This document shows, piece after piece, positions 10,931 through 22,200 of a stretch of DNA of 64,000 nucleotides (within the stretch, counting starts at the first letter, position 1; every line of letters starts with the position of its first letter). Source of the stretch: Stenotrophomonas sp. HITSZ_GD (lineage in GTDB: Bacteria > Pseudomonadota > Gammaproteobacteria > Xanthomonadales > Xanthomonadaceae). The notes below the pieces were generated by a model. That model worked only from the letters and a program-made list of their open reading frames with translations, did not search any database and was not told the DNA's origin. The DNA lies in the NCBI RefSeq assembly GCF_029543105.1, contig NZ_JARQXB010000008.1:62001-126000 (forward strand), read 5' to 3'. A program made the position numbers and the translations under genes.

Positions 10931-11731
10931 ATGTTCCGTTACGTCCTCTCCACGCTGCTGTGCGCGGCCAGCCTCTCGGCCTGTGCCCAGCCGGCCTCTC
11001 CCGCCAAGACCGCGGCGACCGGCAAGCCGGCCGCCGCCGCGCCGGCCGCCGGCACCGACCAGCGCGTGCGTGCCGCGTTGGCCGCGCTGGACCCGGACTT
11101 CAAGCCGGACTACATCGGCCCGGCCCCGTTCGCCGGCTTCCGCGAAGCCATCGTCGGCGGGCAGGTGCTGTACGTCAGCGACGACGGCCGCTACCTGATG
11201 CAGGCGCAGCCGTTCGACATCCAGGCGCGCCAGTTCGCCGCCAGCGAGGGCCTGCTGGCCTACCGCCGCGACCAGCTGGCCAAGGTGCCGCGCAGCGAGC
11301 GCATCGTCTTCGCGCCGCCGAACCCGAAGTACACCATCAGCGTGTTCACCGACATCGAGTGCGGTTACTGCCGCAAGCTGCACAGCGAGATCGACGAACT
11401 CAACCGGCAGGGCATCGCGGTCGAGTACCTGGCCTTCCCGCGCATGGGCCTGGGCAGCCAGGACTACAAGGACATGGTCTCGGTGTGGTGCGCCAGCGAC
11501 CGCAAGCAGGCGCTGACGGCGGCCAAGTCCGGCAAGGCGGTGGCGGCCAAGACCTGCGCCAGCAGCCCGGTCAACATGGAGTACGACCTGGGCCAGCGCC
11601 TGGGCGTGAACGGCACGCCGGCCATCTTCGGCCCGGACGGCATGCAGCTGGGCGGCTACCTGCCGCCGGCGCAGCTGCGTGCCGCGCTGGACAAGCGCGC
11701 CGCATCGGCGGCCGCCGGCGGCAGCCGCTGA
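10931..11731 (+). CDS. dsbC: DsbC-like thioredoxin fold protein (periplasmic disulfide isomerase)
   Basis: DsbC reshuffles wrong disulfide bonds in the periplasm. This 266-residue protein starts MFRYVLSTLLCAASLSACAQ, so it has a signal peptide. The segment L-S-A-C (Cys17) could be a lipobox, which would make it a lipoprotein, unlike E. coli DsbC. An Ala/Pro/Lys spacer follows, then the N-terminal dimerisation part with VGGQVLYVSDDGRYLMQAQPFD. The thioredoxin domain has active site C144-G-Y-C147 (the family motif is CGYC). A second cysteine pair (VWCAS... and KTCASS) and GVNGTPAIFGPDG with the cis-proline are also present. The xerD-dsbC order matches E. coli. The possible lipid anchor is inference. 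Confidence 0.9.
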   Translation: MFRYVLSTLLCAASLSACAQPASPAKTAATGKPAAAAPAAGTDQRVRAALAALDPDFKPDYIGPAPFAGFREAIVGGQVLYVSDDGRYLMQAQPFDIQARQFAASEGLLAYRRDQLAKVPRSERIVFAPPNPKYTISVFTDIECGYCRKLHSEIDELNRQGIAVEYLAFPRMGLGSQDYKDMVSVWCASDRKQALTAAKSGKAVAAKTCASSPVNMEYDLGQRLGVNGTPAIFGPDGMQLGGYLPPAQLRAALDKRAASAAAGGSR

Positions 11732-11948
11732 GGTCGTTCCGGCCGCGACGCGGCCGAACCCCCGGGGTCTTGCGGGGCAGGACCTCGGGACCGGGCTCGC
11801 CGGCCGCCCGCCCCGCGCGGCCGGCGGGATAAGGCGCTTCAACCGGCGGCGCCTCGGGGCGCGCGTGCGCCGGGCTGCGTGGGCGCCGGCCCCCGGCATG
11901 GGTGCCACGCGGCCGTCAGGGTTACAATAGTGGGCCCCGTTTCCCGTT

Positions 11949-11954
11949 TACGGT
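11949..11954 (+). promoter_or_regulatory. Candidate -10 elements upstream of purL
   Basis: TACGGT lies 7 bp before the chosen purL ATG, a leaderless-type placement. A better -10 hexamer, TACAAT, lies further up at 11923-11928 and would give a leader of about 27 nt. Either could be used; no clear -35 is seen. The 230-bp dsbC-purL gap also contains an 8-bp GC hairpin (11766-11784) without a T-run. Confidence 0.35.
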
Positions 11955-11961
11955 CCCCCGG

Positions 11962-14900
11962 ATGATCGTCCTTGAGGGCGCGCCCGCCCTGTCGCCGTTC
12001 CGCCTGGCTCGGCTGCAATCCCGCCTGCAAACCGTCGCTCCCGCGCTGCGCCTCACCGGCGCCTGGCACGTCTACTTCGTCCAGGCCGAGGCCGGGCAAT
12101 CGCCCGACCTGGCCACCCTGCGCCGCATCCTGCAGGCCGAGGCCACGCCGGCGCCTGCCGAGGCCGGCAGCCTGAGCCGCTTCGTGGTGCCGCGGCTGGG
12201 CACGCTCTCGCCGTGGTCGAGCAAGGCCACCGAACTGGTGCGCGGTGCCGGGCAGGCGATCCAGCGCGTGGAGCGCGGCACGCGCATCGACCTGGCCGGC
12301 TGGCCGCAGGACGCCGCCACCCAGGCCGCGCTCGCCAAGCTGCTGCACGACCCGATGACCCAGTCGCTGCTCGATTCGGCCGAGGCGGCGCAGGCACTGT
12401 TCACCGCGCCGGCGCGCGGCAGTGTCGAACGCATCGCGCTGGCCGACCTGGAAGCGGCCAACGGACGCCTCGGCCTGGCCCTGGCACCGGACGAGATCGA
12501 CTACCTGCGCGAGCGCTATACCGAGCTGGGCCGCGACCCGGCCGACGTCGAGCTGATGATGTTCGCGCAGGCCAATTCCGAGCACTGCCGGCACAAGATC
12601 TTCAATGCCAGCTGGACCATCGACGGCAAGGACCAGGACCGTTCCCTGTTCCGGATGATCAAGCACACCCACCAGCAGACCCCGCAGTACACGCTCAGCG
12701 CGTACAGCGACAATGCCGCGGTGGTGGAAGGCCATGTGGCCGCGCGCTACCGCCCCGATCCGGCGACCGGCCGCTACCGCACCGAGACCGCGGTGCCCAG
12801 CGCGTTCCAGATCAAGGTCGAGACGCACAACCACCCGACCGCGATCGCCCCGTTCCCCGGTGCGTCCACCGGCGCCGGCGGCGAGATCCGCGACGAAGGC
12901 GCCACCGGCCGCGGCGGCAAGCCCAAGGCCGGCCTGACCGGCTTCTCGGTTTCGCACCTGCGCATCCCGACCCTGCCGCAGCCGTGGGAGGCGCCGCGCG
13001 CGCTGAACCCGCGCATGGCGCCGGCGCTGGACATCATGCTCGACGGCCCGCTGGGCGGCGCCGCGTTCAACAACGAGTTCGGCCGCCCGAACCTGCTGGG
13101 CTATTTCCGCAGCTTCGAGCTGGCCGAAGGCCAGGCGCTGAGCCGCGCCTACGACAAGCCGATCATGCTGGCCGGCGGCCTGGGCGCCATCGACCGCGTG
13201 CAGGTGGAAAAGATCCGCCTGCAGCCGGGCGATGCGGTGATCGTGCTCGGTGGCCCGGCGATGCTGATCGGCCTGGGCGGCGGCGCCGCCAGTTCGGTCG
13301 CCTCCGGCGACAGCGCCGAGGAACTCGACTTCGCCAGCGTGCAGCGCGACAACCCGGAAATGGAGCGCCGCTGCCAGGAAGTGATCGACCGCTGCGTCGC
13401 GCTGGGCCTGGATAACCCGATCCGCTGGTTCCATGACGTCGGCGCGGGCGGCCTGTCCAACGCCATTCCCGAGCTGCTACACGACTCCGGCGTGGGCGGC
13501 GTGATCGACCTGGACAAGGTGCCCAGCGACGACCCCTCGCTGTCGCCGATGCAGTTGTGGTGCAACGAATCGCAGGAGCGCTACGTGCTCGGTGTGCCGC
13601 AGGCACGCCTGGCCGAGTTCGCCGACATCTGCGCGCGCGAGCGCTGCCCGTTCGCCGCGGTGGGCGTGGCGACCGCCGAGGAAAGGCTGGTCGTCGCCTA
13701 CGGCGCCACGCCGGGGCACATCCCGGCCGATGCCGCCATCGACCTGCCGATGGACGTGCTGTTCGGCAAGCCGCCGAAGATGCACCGCGATACCGCCCAT
13801 CCGGCCGCGCCGCAGTGGCCGGCGCTGTCCACCGCCGCGATCGACCTGCGCGAAGCCGGCCTGCGCGTGCTCGCGCACCCGACCGTGGCGGCCAAGAACT
13901 TCCTGGTCACCATCGGCGATCGCAGCGTCGGCGGCCTCACCGCGCGCGAACAGATGATCGGCCCCTGGCAGCTGCCGCTGGCCGATTGCGCGATCACCCT
14001 GGCCGACTTCGACGGGTTCGCCGGCGAAGCCATGTCCGTGGGCGAGCGCACGCCGCTGGCGCTGCTCGATTCGGCCGCCGCCGCGCGCATGGCCGTGGGC
14101 GAGGCGATCACCAACCTGTGCGCCGCGCCGGTCGATGCGCTGGACACCATCAAGCTCTCGGCGAACTGGATGGCCGCGGCCAACCATCCCGGCGAGGACG
14201 CCTTGCTGTACGACGCAGTGCGCGCGGTGGGCATGGAGCTGTGCCCGCAGCTGGACATCAGCATCCCGGTCGGCAAGGACTCGCTCTCGATGCAGGCGCA
14301 GTGGCACGCCGACGGCGTGGCGCAGAAGTCGGTCTCGCCGGTGTCGCTGGTCATCACCGCCTTCGCCCCGGTGGCCGACGTGCGCCCGCAGCTCACCCCG
14401 CTGCTCGCCCGCGAGGAGGACAGCGACCTGTGGCTGATCGGCCTGGGCGGCGGCAAGCAGCGCCTGGGCGGTTCGGTGCTGGCGCAGGTGTATGCCGGCG
14501 AGGAAGCGATGCCGGCGTTCGGCGGCGACGTGCCGGACCTGGACGACCCGCAGCGCCTGCGCGCTTTCTTCGAGCTGATCCGCGATGCACGCGAAGCCGG
14601 CCTGCTGCTGGCTTATCACGACCGCAGCGACGGCGGTGCCTTCGCCGCGATGTGCGAGATGGCCTTCGCCTCGCGCCAGGGCCTGGACATCCACCTCGAC
14701 GCCTGGGGCGACGACGCGTTCCACAGCCTGTTCAACGAGGAACTCGGCGCCATCGTGCAGGTGGCCGGCGAGGACCGCGCCGCGTTCGCCGACCTGGTCG
14801 AGCGCCACGCGCTCACTGAGTGCGCGCAGCGCATCGCTCGCCCGATCGCCTCGCCCAAGGTGCGCGTCTCGCTGGAAGGCAAGAGCGTGGCGCAGTGGCA

Positions 14901-15846
14901 GTGGGAAGAGTTGTTCGACGCCTGGTGGTCGGTCACCCACGCCCTGCAGAAGCTGCGCGACAACCCGGACAGCGCCGACGAGGAGCGCGCCGTCGCGCGC
15001 GACTTCAACGCCCCGGGCCTGAAGCCGAAGCTGGCGTTCGATCCGGCCGAGGATGTCGCCGCACCGTTCATCGCCACCGGCGCGCGGCCGAAGGTCGCGA
15101 TCCTGCGCGAGCAGGGCGTCAACGGCCAGATCGAGATGGCCAACATCTTCGAGCGCGCCGGCTTCGATGCGTTCGACGTGCACATGAGCGACCTGATCGC
15201 CGGCCGCGTGCAGCTGGGCGATTTCAACGGCCTGGCCGCCTGCGGTGGCTTCAGCTACGGCGACGTGCTCGGCGCGGGCCGGGGCTGGGCGACGTCGATC
15301 CTGGAGCGCAGCGCACTGCGCGATGCCTTTGCCGCGTTCTTCGCGCGCGAGGACACCTTCTCGCTCGGCGTGTGCAACGGCTGCCAGATGCTCAGCCAGC
15401 TCAAGGACATCATCCCGGGCGCCGAGCACTGGCCGCGTTTCCTGCGCAACCGCAGCGAACAGTTCGAAGGCCGCACCGCGCTGCTGGAAGTGGTGGAATC
15501 GCCGTCGGTGCTGCTGCGGGGCATGGCCGGTTCGCGTATTCCGGTGGCGGTGGCGCACGGCGAAGGCCGCGCGGAATTCGCCAGCGCCGTCGATCAGGCG
15601 GCCGCGCGCGTAGCGCTGCGTTATGTCGATGGCGACGGCAACCTCGCCACGCAGTACCCGCTCAATCCGAATGGTTCGCCTGACGGCATCACCGGCCTCA
15701 CCAGCGAGGACGGCCGCGCCACGATCCTGATGCCGCACCCGGAGCGCACCCCGCGCGCGATCAACCTGAGCTGGCATCCAGCCGAGTGGCAAGGCGATTC
15801 GCCGTGGTTGCGCATGTTCCGCAACGCGCGCGTATGGTGCGGCTGA
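11962..15846 (+). CDS. purL: Phosphoribosylformylglycinamidine synthase
   Basis: This enzyme uses ATP and glutamine to convert FGAR to FGAM, the fourth step of de novo purine synthesis. The 1294-residue length shows the large single-chain gammaproteobacterial type. It has an N-terminal domain, then the synthetase half with [14 protein letters not shown] and [21 protein letters not shown] (ATP-binding). The C-terminal glutaminase domain contains nucleophile Cys1138 ([12 protein letters not shown]) and the His/Glu pair in [13 protein letters not shown] chose the ATG giving [15 protein letters not shown], which matches the family start. An upstream in-frame start would add about 20 unrelated residues. 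An intrinsic terminator follows 37 bp after the stop. Confidence 0.97.
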   Translation: MIVLEGAPALSPFRLARLQSRLQTVAPALRLTGAWHVYFVQAEAGQSPDLATLRRILQAEATPAPAEAGSLSRFVVPRLGTLSPWSSKATELVRGAGQAIQRVERGTRIDLAGWPQDAATQAALAKLLHDPMTQSLLDSAEAAQALFTAPARGSVERIALADLEAANGRLGLALAPDEIDYLRERYTELGRDPADVELMMFAQANSEHCRHKIFNASWTIDGKDQDRSLFRMIKHTHQQTPQYTLSAYSDNAAVVEGHVAARYRPDPATGRYRTETAVPSAFQIKVETHNHPTAIAPFPGASTGAGGEIRDEGATGRGGKPKAGLTGFSVSHLRIPTLPQPWEAPRALNPRMAPALDIMLDGPLGGAAFNNEFGRPNLLGYFRSFELAEGQALSRAYDKPIMLAGGLGAIDRVQVEKIRLQPGDAVIVLGGPAMLIGLGGGAASSVASGDSAEELDFASVQRDNPEMERRCQEVIDRCVALGLDNPIRWFHDVGAGGLSNAIPELLHDSGVGGVIDLDKVPSDDPSLSPMQLWCNESQERYVLGVPQARLAEFADICARERCPFAAVGVATAEERLVVAYGATPGHIPADAAIDLPMDVLFGKPPKMHRDTAHPAAPQWPALSTAAIDLREAGLRVLAHPTVAAKNFLVTIGDRSVGGLTAREQMIGPWQLPLADCAITLADFDGFAGEAMSVGERTPLALLDSAAAARMAVGEAITNLCAAPVDALDTIKLSANWMAAANHPGEDALLYDAVRAVGMELCPQLDISIPVGKDSLSMQAQWHADGVAQKSVSPVSLVITAFAPVADVRPQLTPLLAREEDSDLWLIGLGGGKQRLGGSVLAQVYAGEEAMPAFGGDVPDLDDPQRLRAFFELIRDAREAGLLLAYHDRSDGGAFAAMCEMAFASRQGLDIHLDAWGDDAFHSLFNEELGAIVQVAGEDRAAFADLVERHALTECAQRIARPIASPKVRVSLEGKSVAQWQWEELFDAWWSVTHALQKLRDNPDSADEERAVARDFNAPGLKPKLAFDPAEDVAAPFIATGARPKVAILREQGVNGQIEMANIFERAGFDAFDVHMSDLIAGRVQLGDFNGLAACGGFSYGDVLGAGRGWATSILERSALRDAFAAFFAREDTFSLGVCNGCQMLSQLKDIIPGAEHWPRFLRNRSEQFEGRTALLEVVESPSVLLRGMAGSRIPVAVAHGEGRAEFASAVDQAAARVALRYVDGDGNLATQYPLNPNGSPDGITGLTSEDGRATILMPHPERTPRAINLSWHPAEWQGDSPWLRMFRNARVWCG

Positions 15847-15882
15847 CGCATAAATTTTCCCGCGTTGATCGTTGCACCCATG

Positions 15883-15916
15883 AAACCGCCGGCCACCCTG
15901 CCGGCGGTTTTCTTTT
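15883..15916 (+). terminator. Rho-independent terminator of purL
   Basis: An 11-bp perfect stem, AAACCGCCGGC / GCCGGCGGTTT, with a CACCCT loop is followed directly by TCTTTT. This is the best intrinsic terminator on the plus strand, and it separates purL from the adhesin region. Confidence 0.9.
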
Positions 15917-16283
15917 GCGCGGCGTGTGAAAGCCCTTGCCGGCGTCGACACGATGACGCGGCTATCACCCTGTTTTTCTGGGCAATTCATTTCTTCTTAA
16001 CAAAATTCGCGTCATTCCGTGACGGATGAAGCAAAACACGATCAGGAATGTCAAAAACTTGACGCTCGATTTCGTCGCTGTTAACACTTGACGCATTCCT
16101 CAGTTCGTCGCGATGACTCGCGACCAGGCGACTGGCGTGAGCCGTCTCGCTGCCCGCTTCCGCGGGGCCTGGGAAAGACAACACCTCAGGGGGATCGCGT
16201 GGCTGGATGGCCGGGCGATGGGGCTGTTTCGCTGTTTGTTTTTCGCAAAAGCAGAAACCCAGTCCATTCGAGGAGCGAAGTCG
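15917..16283 (+). promoter_or_regulatory. Upstream region of the large adhesin gene
   Basis: This is the longest non-coding stretch in the window. Bases 15965-16110 are clearly AT-richer than the surroundings. They contain two copies of ACTTGACGC (TTGACG at 16059-16064 and 16088-16093), 29 bp apart, each resembling a -35 box. The first is followed 17 bp later by TAACAC, a poor -10. A leader of roughly 170-190 nt would result, ending in the strong ribosome site AGGAG (16271-16275), 8 bp before the ATG. I see no c-di-GMP riboswitch match and no convincing gene in this stretch. Confidence 0.4.
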
Positions 16284-19200
16284 ATGAATCGGATTTATCG
16301 CAAGGTCTGGAACAAGTCGTTGGGTATGTGGACGGTGGCCTCGGAATTGGCCCGCAGCGACAGCCCCGGAATCACACTCGATCGGCGCACCGGCGTCGCA
16401 TCGCATGCCGTGCTGGCGACCGGCATGCTGCTGCTGTTCGGCGTGGCATCGCCGGCGGCATCGCAATCGGTCGAGGTCGGCGGCAACCAGAACTGCATCG
16501 TGCTCGGCGGGAGCATCCTCGACAGCTGCGTGGTGGATGGCAGCGCCACGGCCAGCGGTACCGACGCGGTCGCCATCGGCACGCGCACCGTCGCCAGCGG
16601 CAACAACTCGCTCGCCTTGGGCGCAGGCGCGAGGGCCACGGCGACCGGTGCATCGGTCGTCGGCGTGGACGGCAGCGCCAGCGGCGTGAACAGCACCGGT
16701 GTCGGCCGCCAGACCAACGTTATCGGCGTAAACGGCGTGGCCGTCGGCTACAACACGTTCGTGCGGCAGAGTGCCGTGAATGGTGTGGCCATCGGCGCCA
16801 ATGCCGGTGCGACCGGCGCCAATTCGGTGGCGCTCGGCGCCGGCTCGCGCACGTATGAAGCCGACACGGTGTCGGTGGGCAGCGGCAACGGCATCGGTGG
16901 CCCCGCCACGCGGCGCATCGTCAATGTCTCCGATGGCGTGGCCGCAAACGATGCGGTCAACAAGGGCCAGCTGGATGAAGTGGCCGCGGTCGCGGAGAAC
17001 ACCGACAAATACTTCAAGGCCAGCGGCAGCGACGACAGTGACGCCGGCGCCTATGTGGAAGGCGACAACGCCGTAGCCGCGGGCGAAGCGAGCAACGCCA
17101 TCGGCAACGGAACCAGCGCGTATGGCAGTGGTGCCAATGCGCTGGCGGAGAACGCGACGGCGGTGGGGTTCAACGCGCTCGCCGCAGGCGCCAATGCGGC
17201 AGCGCTGGGCAACAACGCGCAGGCGCTAGGCGAGAGCAGCATCGCGCTGGGGGATGGTTCGGTGGCCGCGGACACGGCAGCCACTGCGACCGGCGCAGGC
17301 GCGCAGGCGACTTCGACCTACAGCACGGCGACCGGCAGCGAAGCGGTGGCCTCCGAGAACCAGGCCACGGCGACGGGCTTCCGCAGCAGTGCGAGCAACA
17401 TCGGCGCCACTGCGCTCGGTGGTTACAGCGAGGCGAGCGGGTACCTGGGCAGCGCGTTGGGCTACGGCGCCACGGCGTCCGGTGATTACACGACCGCAGT
17501 CGGCGTGGCCGCCACCGCTTCCGGCGCCAGCGCGGTGTCGGTCGGCGAGTTCAGCATCGCCAGCGGTGATGAGAGCGTCGCCGTCGGCGGCACCACGTTC
17601 TTCGGCTTCATCCCCGCGCAGGCCACCGGCACGGGGGCTTCCGCCTTCGGCGCAGGCGCATGGGCGACTGGCGACTACACCACCGCCATCGGCTGGAATT
17701 CGTATGCCGATGGCCTCAACGCCAGCGCGCTGGGCCAGAGCGCTTTTGCGCTGGCCGATAACAGCATTGCGGTCGGTAGCGGCGCGCGTGCCGAGGCGGT
17801 CGGCTCCACCTTGGTCGGCGTGGATGGCAGCACCACCGGCGTGAACAGCACCGGCGTGGGCCGCCAGACCAATGTGATCGGCGAAAACGGCGTGGCCGTG
17901 GGTTACAACACCTTCGTGCGCGAGAGCGCGGTGAATGGTGTGGCCATCGGCGCCAATGCCGGGGCCACGGGTGCCGACTCCGTCGCGCTGGGCTCCGGCT
18001 CGCGCACCTACGAGGACAACACCGTCTCGGTGGGCAGCGGCAATGGCATCGGTGGTCCGGCCACGCGGCGCATCGTCAACGTCTCCGACGGCATCGACGC
18101 GAACGATGCGGTCAACAAGGGCCAGCTGGATGAAGTGGCCGCGGTCGCGGAGAACACCGACAAATACTTCAAGGCCAGCGGCAGCGACGACAGCGATGCC
18201 GGCGCCTACGTCGAAGGCGACAACGCGGTCGCCGCAGGCGAGGCGAGCAATGCCATCGGCAACGGCGCCAGCGCGTATGGCAGCGGCGCGAACGCGCTGG
18301 CCGAAAACGCCACGGCGGTCGGTTTCAACGCGCTCTCGACGGGTACCAACGCGGCCGCCTTCGGCAACAACGCGCAGGCCTTGGGTGAGAGCAGCGTCGC
18401 ACTGGGCGACGGATCGGTGGCGAGCGACACCGCGGCCACGGCCACCGGTTCCGGCGCGCAAGCGACCTCGACGTACAGCACCGCCACCGGCAGCGAAGCC
18501 GTCGCCTCCGAGAACCAGGCCACGGCCACCGGCTTCCGCAGCAATGCGTCGAACATCGGCGCTACGGCCTTGGGTGGCTACAGCGAAGCGAGCGGCTACC
18601 TCGGTTCGGCGCTGGGCTACGGCGCAACGGCGTCCGGCGATTACACGACCGCCGTCGGCGTGGCCGCCACCGCTTCCGGCGCCAGCGCGGTGTCGGTCGG
18701 TGAGTTCAGCATCGCCAGCGGCGATGAGAGCGTCGCGGTCGGCGGCACCACGTTCTTCGGCTTCATCCCCGCGCAGGCCACCGGCACCGGCGCCTCTGCA
18801 TTCGGCGCAGGCGCATGGGCGACTGGCGACTACACCACCGCCATCGGCTGGAATTCGTATGCCGATGGCCTCAACGCCAGCGCACTGGGCCAGAGCGCTT
18901 TTGCGCTGGCCGATAACAGCATTGCGGTCGGTAGCGGCGCGCGTGCGGAGGCGGTGGGTTCCACCTTGGTCGGTGTGGATGGCAGCACTACCGGCGTGAA
19001 CAGCACCGGCGTGGGCCGCCAGACCAATGTGATCGGCGAAAACGGTGTGGCCGTGGGTTACAACACCTTCGTGCGCGAGAGCGCGGTGAATGGTGTGGCC
19101 ATCGGCGCCAATGCCGGGGCCACGGGTGCCGACTCCGTCGCGCTGGGCTCCGGCTCGCGCACCTACGAGGACAACACCGTCTCGGTGGGTAGCGGCAACG

Positions 19201-22200
19201 GCATCGGTGGCCCGGCCACGCGGCGTATCGTCAACGTCTCCGATGGCATCGACGCGAACGATGCGGTGAACAAGGGCCAGCTCGATGAAGTGGCCGCGGT
19301 CGCGGAGAACACCGACAAATACTTCAAGGCCAGCGGCAGCGACGACAGCGATGCCGGCGCCTACGTCGAAGGCGACAACGCGGTCGCCGCAGGCGAGGCG
19401 AGCAATGCCATCGGCAACGGCGCCAGCGCGCTGGGCAGCGGTGCCAATGCGCTGGCGCAGAACGCCACGGCCATCGGCACCAACGCCTTGGCCACCGGCC
19501 AGAACAGCGCGGCGATCGGCTACAACGCACAGGCCACCGGCCCGGCGGCGGTGGCCGTCGGCGGAGTGGCGGTGGATGAAAACGGCGATGCGCTGATCAC
19601 CAGCGGCGGCGTGCCGGTCGATACCGGTGCCACCAGCGCCGGCGTCGGCGGCACCGCGCTCGGGGCCAGCGCCAACGCCGGCGGCTTCGCCGCCTCGGCG
19701 GTCGGCGTGGGGGCCTATGCCACGGGCGCGCAGTCCTCGGCGTTTGGCGCGGTCGCCAATGCGGTCGGCGATTACAGCACCGCCATCGGCACGCAAAGCG
19801 TGGCGGCAGGCACCAGCAGCGTGGCGCTCGGCGGCCCGGTGGACCTGATCCCCGGCCTGGGCTTCTTCGTCGATACGCAGGCCACCGGCGAGGCGTCCAC
19901 CGCGCTGGGCGCCGGCGCCATCGCCTCCGGCGACTACGCCCTGGCCAGCGGCACGCTGGCCGAAGCCAGCGGCCTGGAGGCCACCGCGCTGGGCTACTTC
20001 GCCTACGCGCCCGGCGGCTATGCCACCGCGGTGGGTCCGGAGTCGTGGGCCAGCGGCGAGCTGAGCACGGCCATCGGCTACTACAGCACCGCGTTGGGCG
20101 ACAACAGCGTGGCGCTGGGTGCCAACTCCGTCGCCAGCCGCGACAACACGGTGTCCGTGGGCGATGTCGGCAAGGAGCGCCAGATCACCCACGTCGCCGC
20201 CGGCACCGAGGACACCGACGCGGTGAACAAGGCGCAGCTGGATGAAGTGGCCGATGCCGCCGCCACCACCAGCAAGTACTTCCAGGCCTCGGGCAGCGAC
20301 GACAGCGATGCCGGCGCCTACATCGAAGGCGATAACGCGCTGGCGGCCGGCGAGGCCAGCAACGCCATCGGCAACGGCGCCAGCGCGCTGGGCAGCGGCG
20401 CGAATGCGTTGGCCGAGAACGCCACCGCCGTGGGCTTCAACGCGCTCTCCAGCGGTGCCAACGCGTCCGCGTTCGGCAACAACGCGCAGGCGCTGGGTGA
20501 GAGCAGCATCGCGCTGGGCGACGGCTCGGTGGCGGGCGATACCGCCGCCACGGCCACCGGTGCCGGCGCGCAGGCCACGTCCACCTACACCACGGCGACG
20601 GGCAGCGAAGCGGTGGCCTCGGAAAACCAGGCCACGGCTACCGGCTTCCGCAGCAGTGCGTCCAACATCGGTGCCACCGCGCTGGGTGGCTACAGCGAGG
20701 CCAGCGGCTATCTCGGCAGCGCGCTGGGCTACGGCGCCACGGCGTCTGGCGATTACACGACGGCCGTCGGCGTGGCCGCTACGGCTTCGGGTGCGAGCGC
20801 GGTCTCGGTCGGCGAGTTCAGCGTCGCCAGCGGCGATGAAAGCGTCGCCGTCGGCGGCACCACGTTCTTCGGCTTCATCCCGGCGCAGGCCACCGGCACC
20901 GGCGCCTCCGCGTTCGGCGCCGGCGCCTGGGCCACCGGCGACTACACCACCGCCATCGGCTGGAATTCGTACGCGGACGGCCTCAACGCCAGCGCCCTCG
21001 GCCAGAGCGCCTACGCGCTGGCCGACAACAGCATCGCCATCGGCGGCAATGCACGGGCCGAGGCGATCGGCGCCACCCAGGTCGGCGTAGATGGCAGCAC
21101 CACTGCCGTCAACGGCACCGGCGTGGGCCGCCAGGCCGAGGTGGCCGGCGAGAACGGCGCGGCGCTGGGCTACAACAGCTTCGTGCGCGAGAGCGCGGCG
21201 AACGGCGTGGCGCTGGGTGCCAATGCCGGCGTCACCGGCGCCAACTCGGTGGCGCTGGGCGGCGGTGCGCGCGCCGACGCCGACAACGTGGTGTCGGTGG
21301 GCAATGGCACCGGCGAAGGCGGGCCGGCCACGCGCCGGATCGTCAACGTCGGCGATGCCGTGGACGATACCGACGCGGTCAACAAGCGCCAGCTCGATGC
21401 CGTGGCCGCCGGCGCGGACGCGGCGAGCGCGGCGATCCAGGCCGACGGCCAGGGCGTGGCCACCGCCAGCGGCGCCGACAGCACCGCCGCCGGCGCGGGC
21501 GCCACCGCCAGCGGGGCGCGCAGCACGGCGCTGGGTGCCGGCAGCACCGCCTCGGGCACCGGCGGCAGCGCGGTGGGCGTCAACAGCCTGGCCATCGGCA
21601 CCAACAGCACCGCGGTGGGCCGGCAGACGAACGTCATCGGCGAGAACGGCGTGGCGCTGGGCTACAACAGCTTCGTGCGGCAGAGCGGCAAGAACGGCGT
21701 CGCCCTCGGCGCCAATGCCGGGGCCAGCGGCGCCGACTCGGTGGCGATCGGCTCGGGCTCGCGCAGCTACGCCGCCAACGAGGTGTCCTTCGGCAGCGGC
21801 AACGGCGTGGGCGGCCCGGCCACGCGCAAGCTGACCAATGTCAGCGCGGGCAGCCTGGCGGTGGGCAGCACGGAGGCGATCAACGGCGGGCAGTTGTTCC
21901 AGGCGCTGAGCAACAGCATCGGCTTCCTGGGCGGCGGCGCGGCGCTCGGCGCGCAGGGCGTGTTCGTCGCGCCCACCTACGTCATCCAGGGAGCGAGTTA
22001 CCGCACCGTCGGCGATGCGCTCAGCGCGCTGGACAGCAAGGTCAGCGAACTGGATAGCCGCACCGCTGGTGGCAGCGCCACCGTGGCAAGCACCCGTTCG
22101 CTGCGCAGCGCCTCGACGCTGGCCGCCACGCAATCCACCGCCGTGGAAGCCGAAACCGCAGCAGTAGCAGATACCGCCACCGTCGCCAGCACGGCCGACG

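Noticed and set aside
11766-11784. Hairpin after the dsbC gene as a terminator
   Set aside because: It is an 8-bp stem with one G-U pair and a 3-nt loop, with no T-run. It may fold but there is no evidence for termination.
15917-16283. A c-di-GMP riboswitch upstream of the large adhesin
   Set aside because: Adhesin genes often carry one, but the conserved aptamer blocks are not present here.
16686-21131. A CRISPR-like or satellite repeat array
   Set aside because: The repeats are 1155 bp, coding and in frame with head motifs of one adhesin. No short repeat/spacer pattern exists.
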